From assembly GCA_037074705.1 (NCBI GenBank), contig CM073591.1:180073432-180137431 (forward strand): a stretch of 64,000 nucleotides of DNA, in the 5' to 3' direction. The notes beneath the pieces were generated by a model that had not been told where the DNA came from, did not search any database, and worked only from the letters and a program-made list of their open reading frames with translations. The stretch is from Zhengitettix transpicula. Its lineage: Eukaryota > Arthropoda > Insecta > Orthoptera > Tetrigidae. The translations under genes were made by a program, and so were the position numbers. Below are positions 57,225 to 64,000 of the stretch, one piece after another. Each line of letters begins with the position of its first letter. The first letter of the stretch is position 1.

Positions 57225-58145
57225 ATACTAATTAAAGGCAATTAGAGATTTAATAATTGGAAATTTGTAGTAAATTGTTATCGGCGAGAACATAAACAAA
57301 ACAATTTACAGGCGGGCTTTGTCGTGCCGAAGTACAGGGTTCACTGGAGGCAGTCGCGGGCAGATTTTCATCGAGTTTAGAGTGGCAGGCAAGACTTTAT
57401 TAAGAGTTGTGTGGCGCACAGAATTTCATCGAGTAAAGTTTGGACATATAATTCGATCAAGTAAAGGTCGCAGGAAAGTTTCAATAAGTAAAGCCACAGT
57501 CATAAATTCAACAAGTAAAGTTTGTTATAAATTTAATCGAGAAGGAGTCGATAACTTTCTGATTGACCATTAATCAGAACGAGAAATACAATATTTGCTG
57601 GAGAGAGAGACTTAATGCAGACGACCACAGGTGGTGTATGGAGTAATCGTTCCAGTTGATAGATACAAAAGTTTTGGACAGTGATTTTAAAACAAAATTA
57701 AATTCTGTGAAGGTATGGCCTGTTATATGTGAATAGTGTATCAGAGCCCAAACGAATGCCTGGTACCAGTAAAGAAATGTAAGTAGAGAGAGAAATTTTG
57801 TAAATGTTAAATAAGGATCAGATCGTCAGATTTCGGATTTACGTTCATTTGGTTGTTTAATTCTAATGTAAAATTTGATTGTTAACTTGAATGTAAAAAA
57901 AAGGTGTGTTCTTTATTTAAAAGGCCCAAATAAACGACCATGAGATGAGAGTAGATAAAATTTGTAAAATAGTAAGAACACGAATGTAAATAAATCACAT
58001 CAAGAAATTTTGTTATTTTACTTTGAATAAATTTATTGTTTTCTGAGGTTTAAAACTTTTGTATATTATATAGCAACATTTAATTTTAATAAAATACAGT
58101 CATTCATAATTGTCACAATTAATTAATTATAGTTTGTTTATTACA
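57167..58145 (+). repeat. LTR-like sequence, copy 1, with primer-binding-site-like end
   Basis: A segment running from TGTAATTTGTGG to TTTATTACA (short inverted TGTAAT/ATTACA ends), followed two bases later by TGGCGTCATCAACGTGTGG, which has the look of a tRNA primer-binding site. Inside are GGCAGTCGCGGGCAG, TGCCTGGTACCAGTAAAG and GGCCCAAATAAACGA, the last a candidate polyadenylation signal. Collinear motifs recur at 60545-61417. A TA tract is near the left end (57179-57221). No gag or pol is attached. Boundaries are approximate. Confidence 0.6.
57179..57221. repeat. (TA)n microsatellite
   Basis: TA tract within the left end of LTR-like copy 1. Confidence 0.95.
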
Positions 58146-58204
58146 TTTTGGCGTCATCAACGTGTGGCCAACCATTTAATTATTTTAATTATTTGTTGTT
58201 TATT

Positions 58205-58207
<3 letters not shown>

Positions 58208-58233
<26 letters not shown>
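58208..58233. repeat. (TA)n microsatellite
   Basis: TA tract after a TTTATTACAA block, the same block that ends the LTR-like copies. Confidence 0.9.
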
Positions 58234-58235
<2 letters not shown>

Positions 58236-58720
58236 CAATGTAGACCTCGCTTAGTGAACTGAGTATGCGCTTGGAGAAAGTCCAGTTGGTGCCTGAACAT
58301 TGCAAGGGACAGAACAAATAAAACTTGAGCAGAGACTAGACGTCGTTAATGTATTACCAGTTAAAGTTGTGAATTAATACAAAGTAAAACATTCACGGAA
58401 GTATTGCATCGTAAATATGGGAAAGTAATAGCAGTTTTGTCAGAATAGAACTTTCCAAAATCTTCGTGGAGGAATGGTTCCAGGAGAACATTGGTAAATT
58501 GTTGTGGAGCGGAGCAGTCAACGAAATACAGCCAATCTTGCCAAATTTTAAAGAGAAGTGTAGAATCAGTGAAAACCAAGGCCTGATATTAAAATTAAAG
58601 TGTTCAAGATACAAGAGAGAGATCTGGTACCAGACAGACGGTCCGTGAGTAACCAAAACTCTGATATAAATTTGTAAACGATAATTAAAAGGGTAGAGTT
58701 GTTTTCATTTACTTCAGCTT
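58234..58720 (+). repeat. possible third, strongly diverged LTR-like copy
   Basis: Contains GGTACCAGACAGACGG and ATAAATTTGTAAACGATAAT, which parallel CTGGTACCAGCAGATGC and AGTTTTGTAAACGATAACTA in copy 2 at matching relative positions. Outside these motifs the similarity is weak. Frames at 58361-58656 on both strands carry no known domain. Confidence 0.4.
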
Positions 58721-60420
58721 TCTTTTCACTTATTTTCATTTTGTTTTAGGTTAACTTTTTATATTTGAATTGTTAATTGACAGTTTATACAATTTATTTT
58801 GATTAATACTATATATATATTTTGTAATATTTAAATAAAACTACAAATGGCTGTTGCTAAATAAAAAGAACTATTACGGGAAAACAAACAAAATTTATTA
58901 ACAATTTTAAATACACAATAATATTTGGGATCTCAGTGTCTTAAACTGGGTTTGATAAATGGGTGAATTTTTACAATCAAATTACATTTTACTTTATATT
59001 GGAAGTTAATGCGTCTGAAACATAGACGAACTTTGTTGTGGAAGAAAATAACTCTACAGATTGAATTTAAATGTAATAATTAAATAATTAAAATTAAAGA
59101 ACGATCTGACTTTTATCTTTTAATAGTGGTTTACAATATGATTTTAAAGTTTTCTACTTACGGCCGCCCAGGTCTCATTTTAGGTTTTTCGTGCACAAGA
59201 TTTGGGGATATCACTGATTCTAATACTCACAGGCTTTAAATGTCAACGAATTTTAATTGGTGTAGTTTGTTAGTTGGTCTAACAAACATTAGTAGGTTCT
59301 CGTAGCTTTAGTTGCAAATGTACTCCATTTGGGTTTGTCTATGGTTCTCCGGGTTGAATTTACGCTCGGCCACCGATTACGACGTTAATTTCACTCTCTC
59401 CTTTCCTACTGACGATTGCTTTACTTTTTAGTTCTTTAAAGCATGTTCTTTCGTTCTGAAACTTTTTCGACTGTTCTATTTGCCGTCTGCTGCCCAACTG
59501 CACAGCTTTCAAACTCTTCGCTGTCCGCTGCCCGACTGTATTACTTTTGTACAAAAACTTTGCTGGTCCTTATGCCTCGCCGTTCATTGCCTGACTGTCC
59601 TAACTTCGTCTCGTAGATTTTGAGCGCGTAAACTCTCTTAGCTGCTCAACAATACATTCTTTGCATTGCCGCCTTGTTGCGGCGTCCGCTTTATCCACTA
59701 ATAATGAGTCCTCTACAATCCAACTTTCCAATTATAACAATGTCTTAATTACTAATTACTACAATATATTGTAGTAATTACAAATATGTAATTAATTAAT
59801 AAATTTTGAGGCATTGTAATGTACGGTATTGTTTTCGAGAATGCGGAACCAATCTTGCTCGCTACAAGCTGATTGTCACGAAGGCCGAAATAGACATTCA
59901 GAATTTTAGTGTGTTGGGAGTCGGCGGAGAGAGAGCAGATTATAGTTTGGAAAGCTGCAGAGTGTGCTTTGAGAGGCCGATGATTTTATGGTAGAAGTCA
60001 CCAGTTTTCCGTTGCAAGTTCCCAATATTGGCAAAGAGCACAGAATCTAAGGCGTATTAATACAGTTATTCAGATATTCAGAACTTGAACGGTAAACAGC
60101 GATTTGTTAGCGAGCGGTGTGTGATCTACAAACAATTAAACATACAAAATCAGAAAGACATCAACAGAGTTTTTTTTAAAGTAAAATCGTAAGTTCAAAG
60201 AAAACTAAATTTTGTAAAATAAATTAAATTGTTATCTTTATAAATACTTATTTAATTTAAATTCCTTCATTTTTCTCTTAATTAAAAGAAATTACTACGT
60301 TAATTGGCACATAAGTGGTAGCATATTTCAATCTTAACTATTTGTTTTCTACCACAACATACTGGCTTTCTATTTGATTGTTTTGTAGTTATTTTACTAT
60401 CTTTATTAGAGGTTGTTCAT
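58721..60420. other. spacer between LTR-like copies; CT-rich block of unknown origin
   Basis: 59160-59700 is richer in C and T, with repeated GCTGCCCRACTGYA and TGCCTGACTGTCC motifs. Read on the minus strand it resembles the G-rich leader style of the LTR-like copies (GGGCAGCGGACAGCGAAG), so it may be an inverted, diverged relative. No gene is recognised. Confidence 0.4.
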
Positions 60421-60544
60421 TTTGTTTACCACTTAAATTGACACTCCAACGTGAGGCATGTAAATTTTAATTTTACAACTATTGTGCTTACTACATAAAT
60501 TGTCCCAACGTGGTGGCTTATTTAAATATTTTATATAATAGTAA
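60420..60544 (+). repeat. two primer-binding-site-like motifs in a row
   Basis: AAATTGACACTCCAACGTGAGG (about 60434-60455) and AAATTGTCCCAACGTGGTGG (about 60497-60516) repeat the AATTGG..CACCAACGTGNGG pattern seen after the LTR-like copies, about 64 bases apart. Confidence 0.55.
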
Positions 60545-61417
60545 TATAATAAATAAATATTAGAGGCCATTAGTGATTTTGATAATTCGAAATTTATGGT
60601 GGATTGTTATCGGGCCTAATATCAAAGGCGACAATACATAGGCGAGCTTTCTTGGCCGCTAGCGTTTTTTGAAACGGCAGTCGGACGGCGAACATAGTGG
60701 CAGGCAGATATCCATCCAGAGAGGCTGCAGGTTTAAAACAAGTAAAAATTTTCAGTCTGTGGTTCATCGAATAAAGTTACAAGCAGTAACTTAATAAGTC
60801 ACGCCACATTAAAAATCAATAAGTACAGTGACCGTCACCAATTTCACAGCGAGACAATTTGAACAATCTGTGTAATCATTAATCTGGAAGGAGTAGTAGT
60901 TTCCAGTTTCCAGTCGAGAGATCCAAAAGTTACGACAGTGTTTCTTTAATCAATTTAAATTCAGTGATTTCATGGCCTTTTTAATGTGAATTGTGAGGTG
61001 CGCCTGAGCCCAAGAAAGTTTAAGCCTGGTACCAGCAGATGCTTGTAAGTAGAAAGAAATTTGATAAAGTTTTGTAAACGATAACTAAAGATAGAGTAGT
61101 CAAATTTCGATTTCACCTTTGTTTGATTGTTTAAGTTCTAAGATTGTAAATGAATGTGATTTGTTTAATGTAAATGTAACGGTTGGTTCTTTGCTTATAA
61201 GGCCCAAAATAAACGATAAGAGAAAAACTTCAAATCTAAACTTCAAATGTAAATCTCGTCGAGAAATGTTGTAATTTTACCTGAATAAAAGTAATTGTCT
61301 TGTAAAGTTTTAAATAATTTAGTAATTATTTTGAAATACTTCTCGTTTAAATAAAATAAAATATAATTAATTCAATAACCAACCATTCAATTCTCGCAAT
61401 ATTGTTTATTCGTTACA
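60545..61417 (+). repeat. LTR-like sequence, copy 2
   Basis: Collinear with copy 1. Shared motifs include GGATTGTTATCGGGCC, 'AGTGGCAGGCAGA', GCCTGGTACCAGCAGATG, GGTTGGTTCTTTGC and GGCCCAAAATAAACGATAAG. The end TTTATTCGTTACA is followed by TTTTGGTTTCACCAACGTGG. Divergence is high, so both copies are old. Confidence 0.6.
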
Positions 61418-61545
61418 TTTTGGTTTCACCAACGTGGCCAACTATTTAATTCAATTCATTAATTAATCTTTGTCTAATAAATTGTTTATTTAATTAATCT
61501 TTAGTGTTTATTACAAATTGGTTTCACCAACGTGAGGCAATTCAT
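61418..61545 (+). repeat. further primer-binding-site-like motifs
   Basis: TTTTGGTTTCACCAACGTGG (61418-61437) and, after a short AT spacer, TTACAAATTGGTTTCACCAA + CGTGAGG (about 61511-61537). The second is again preceded by GTTTATTACA, the LTR end sequence, as if the LTR end and primer site had been duplicated together. Confidence 0.6.
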
Positions 61546-61609
61546 CTAATTCAATAATATCTGTTTGTTTATTACAATATATTACAATATATATTGTCTT
61601 TTCTCCGGG

Positions 61610-62260
61610 GCGACGTAACCGCTAGAGCGGGCGCTTCAGGGAGACCATCACCTTGGCAATTGATGGCTGTGTCATCACGTCACAACCATCGGCACGCTAT
61701 CTGGACGTCGAACTGGATGATAAATTATCATACAAGCGTCACCTAGAAATGACGAGCGAGAAAGGGGTAAAAGTCTGTGCTGCCATCACGGGGATACTGG
61801 CAAAATAGACGACTATAATTGGCTCACGTGGTCAGGTCGAGATTTCTCTATGGCGGTTAACACGGGCAGACGCCACGAGCGTCAGGGCACGTTTTCTCAG
61901 GACTGCGGTCGTGTATAGACTGATCGTATTGAGAGTTATATGGTCCTTTCGTACCGTTTCCGACAAACGGCAGCATGTGTTTTAGCTGGAATTTGTCCAC
62001 TGGACATCTTGGCTTTGGAATGACGCAAAAAATCTGAAGGAAAAGTGAGCACAGAAAGGAAAACAAGAAGTGGGTGTCAACGTCGGTGGATAGAGTCGTC
62101 AAACGGACGATGGACGCACCGCCTCATTCCTGACACCCCAACATGGAGAAGGAGGAATCATGGGGAGTTATTTTATTACCTAATTCAACTCATGACAGGT
62201 CAAGGATGTTTTCGTAAATATCTATATAGGTTTAAAATAGAGGTAAGCCGTGTAGAAATA
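61610..62260 (+). pseudogene. R1-clade LINE fragment, C-terminal region
   Basis: The sequence has LDDKLSYKRHLEMTSEKGVK-type (about 61710-61770) post-catalytic RT similarity. Then, across frame changes, come RTVSDK (about 61954-61971), an 'ILALER' equivalent, and GRWTHRLIPDTPTWRRRNHG (62111-62170), followed by YYLIQLMTGQGCFRKYLYRF (about 62177-62236). The last is the start of the R1-clade C-terminal Cys/His region; the zinc-binding part itself is missing. It is directly followed by RT sequence of another fragment. Confidence 0.75.
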
Positions 62261-62279
62261 TTGTTTGTTCTGTGTTTTC

Positions 62280-63690
62280 TCAGCCGAGAATTGTTGACGC
62301 CATCCGGAACGCTGGCGAACTGTCGCAGAACCAACATGGCTTTCGGAGAGGCCACGATCCAAGTAATACATGATGTGACGAGGACAGCTCAAGAGGCACA
62401 AACATGGAACCACCACTCGAGAATGATCACTTTACTAATCACTCTCTGAGGTGGAACGACGTCCTGCATTCACTGAGGCACATTTAGGCTACCAGGACAC
62501 CTGATGAAAATAATGGAGGACTATCTATGACACAGGACACTGCAGTATGGCACCGCAGAGGGACACAAAACTTAACTCCTAACTGCTGGAGCAGCCCAAT
62601 ATTCGATACTCGGCCCAGATCTATGGAACGTCACATATGACATGATAGATATGCCGAAAAACATCAAAATCGTCGCCTGTGCAAACGATGGAGCCGTGCT
62701 CAGAGTAGCAAGAGAACTCGAAGAAGCACAAATGAAAGCTAACCAGGTGTTGACGTGTTATTCCATGGATGGAAAACCATTGTCTGACAATGGTGAAACA
62801 AAAACTGAGATCGTTATGATCACGGGAAAGCGAATCAACACAACGGTGCCAATACGAATAGATTGCACAATTATAGAGACAAACGTCAACCTGAAATACA
62901 ATAAACTCATTTCCTGGAGCCATATCAAAAGAGTGACAGACAAAGCCACAAATGTGATGAAAGCGTTAAGCAGACTGACGACTAACGTGAAAGGTCCACT
63001 ACCCAACAAACGGCGCCTACTAAAGTTCACAGTGCAATCTATCCTGATATACGGGGCAGAAATGTGGGCAGAGGCACTGATTAAGGAATTTTATCGAAAG
63101 AGATTAGGGAAAATACAAAGACTGGGAGCTCTTCAGGTCACCGCACAGTTTCCGAAGCGGCAGTGATTGTTATCGCTGGAACTGCTCCTATTGACCTACT
63201 TGCCTTGGAGCGCCAAGAAGTCTGGCGAAATGCTCAGGCAGTGGCCAAGGAAACAGCAAAACAAGCGGCTCGGAAGCAACGAAGTGATGACTGGCCAAGA
63301 GCGATGGACAGAGGCCAAAGCTGATTTGTGGACCAAAAGATGAATGGGTTCAACGACGACACGGAGAAGTCTCATACTATATGACACAACTCCTGTCGAG
63401 GCACGGATATTTCCAAGCATACCTGAAGAAAATACAAAAGGTGCAGAGCCCATCCTGCATCTATTGCAAAGAAACCGACGACGCCTACCACACTTTTTTT
63501 ATCTGCGACCGATGGGCTTCGACAAACGCAAGCTGAAAGACGATCTCGGACAATTAACACCGGATAACATCGTCCCAAAGATACTAGAAAGCCGGTTCAA
63601 CTGGGAAAAAGTTTCCATATTCGTTGAGCAAATTCTGAGGAAGTAGAAAGCGGACATGGACACCGCTGAGATATATGATATTGGAAGGAA
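62280..63690 (+). pseudogene. R1-clade LINE reverse transcriptase and C-terminal Cys/His domain
   Basis: RIVDAIRNAGELSQNQHGFR (about 62287-62350) starts the RT part. ACANDGAVLRVARELEEAQM (from about 62675) covers the catalytic site, where the second position of the ADD triad reads AND, so activity is lost. GKRINTTVPI, RRLLKFTVQSILIYGAEMWA and EFYRKRLGKIQRLGALQVTA follow. In another frame 'MTQLLSRHGYFQAYLKKIQK' leads to C-x2-C-x7-H-x4-C (CIYCKETDDAYHTFFIC, about 63449-63499), the R1-clade zinc knuckle. Order is canonical here, with scattered stops and frameshifts. Confidence 0.82.
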
Positions 63691-64000
63691 GGCTAGCTAG
63701 CAAATAAGAGGCACCATCCTGAAGTAATGCTACTGCCGTTCCGGGATGGAATAATGCCAAGAATACAGGGTTTAGTGTGTGCAAGTCCCACACTACGGAG
63801 TAGAGTGTGGTCCCTCCCAAGTGATCATTAGATACCCACTTATTTCTCCCTTGTAAAACAAAAATACTAGTTTAACTGGCGTGATCGATATTTTACTCAA
63901 TAGTTTAATCTGGTGCACTCAGATCCACAAATAATTTCGGCTGTGTAAATAATGTTTTTATGAGTTCTCGCTTCGGTGACGACCAAGGGCATTCACGTAT
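63691..64000. other. window end, nothing recognised
   Basis: Possibly the 3' untranslated end of the R1-clade fragment up to about 63830, then AT-rich sequence. Confidence 0.35.

Noticed and set aside
62222..62282. Short intron (GTAAGC ... TTCTCAG) joining the two R1-clade fragments
   Set aside because: The borders look like a 57-base intron, but joining does not restore R1 protein order. Tandem fragments explain it better.
1..64000. CRISPR arrays, bacterial operons, rRNA or canonical tRNA genes
   Set aside because: None found. Regularly repeated units here are Helitron and LTR-like repeats or microsatellites, without CRISPR-type spacing.

Overview
The window reads as nuclear DNA of an insect. 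It is AT-rich, carries one large intron-rich housekeeping gene, and is otherwise packed with eroded transposable elements of typical animal and insect kinds: mariner, hAT, Helitron, Penelope-like, Jockey, CR1/Jockey-like, R1-clade and Ty3/gypsy. No bacterial, organellar or viral gene is visible. The mix suggests a large repeat-rich genome such as that of a hemimetabolous insect (cockroach, termite, stick insect or similar). This is inference from style, not a database match.

Layout. 1-175: the 5' end of a mariner on the minus strand, cut by the window edge. 1.5-2.0, 10.4-11.0, 21.3-21.5 and 27.9-28.1 kb: four copies of one dispersed repeat. 3.7-4.9 kb: CR1/Jockey-like LINE remnant. 5.6-9.0 kb: two non-autonomous Helitrons head to tail, the second holding an R1-clade fragment. 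13.5-14.3 kb: hAT transposase remnant. 14.9-17.5 kb: a minus-strand Penelope-like element (PLE) split by a plus-strand Jockey, which is itself split by about 0.6 kb. 18.5-19.85 kb: mariner with both ends. 21.7-27.5 kb: a second PLE interrupted by a 4.2-kb Helitron; removing the insert restores the PLE reading frame at the junction. 29.2-30.5 kb: a second, different mariner with both ends.

37.1-53.2 kb (+): the only recognised host gene, a myotubularin-related lipid phosphatase of the MTMR3/MTMR4 class. Twelve coding exons join in frame into 992 codons plus a stop, with GRAM-PH, phosphatase (active site HCSDGWDRT), coiled-coil and C-terminal FYVE domains. It is predicted to remove the 3-phosphate from PI3P and PI(3,5)P2 on endosomal or autophagic membranes. 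Its introns hold an antisense Ty3/gypsy pol relic and members of a short inverted-repeat family that carries a TTCAGGTAAG-like core.

57.2-61.6 kb: at least two diverged LTR-like copies plus five primer-binding-site-like motifs. 61.6-63.7 kb: R1-clade fragments in which a C-terminal tail precedes a reverse transcriptase segment. Apart from the phosphatase, every recognisable coding stretch is a transposon relic with stops or frameshifts. The most informative features are the nested insertions, which allow relative dating, and the short intronic repeat family.
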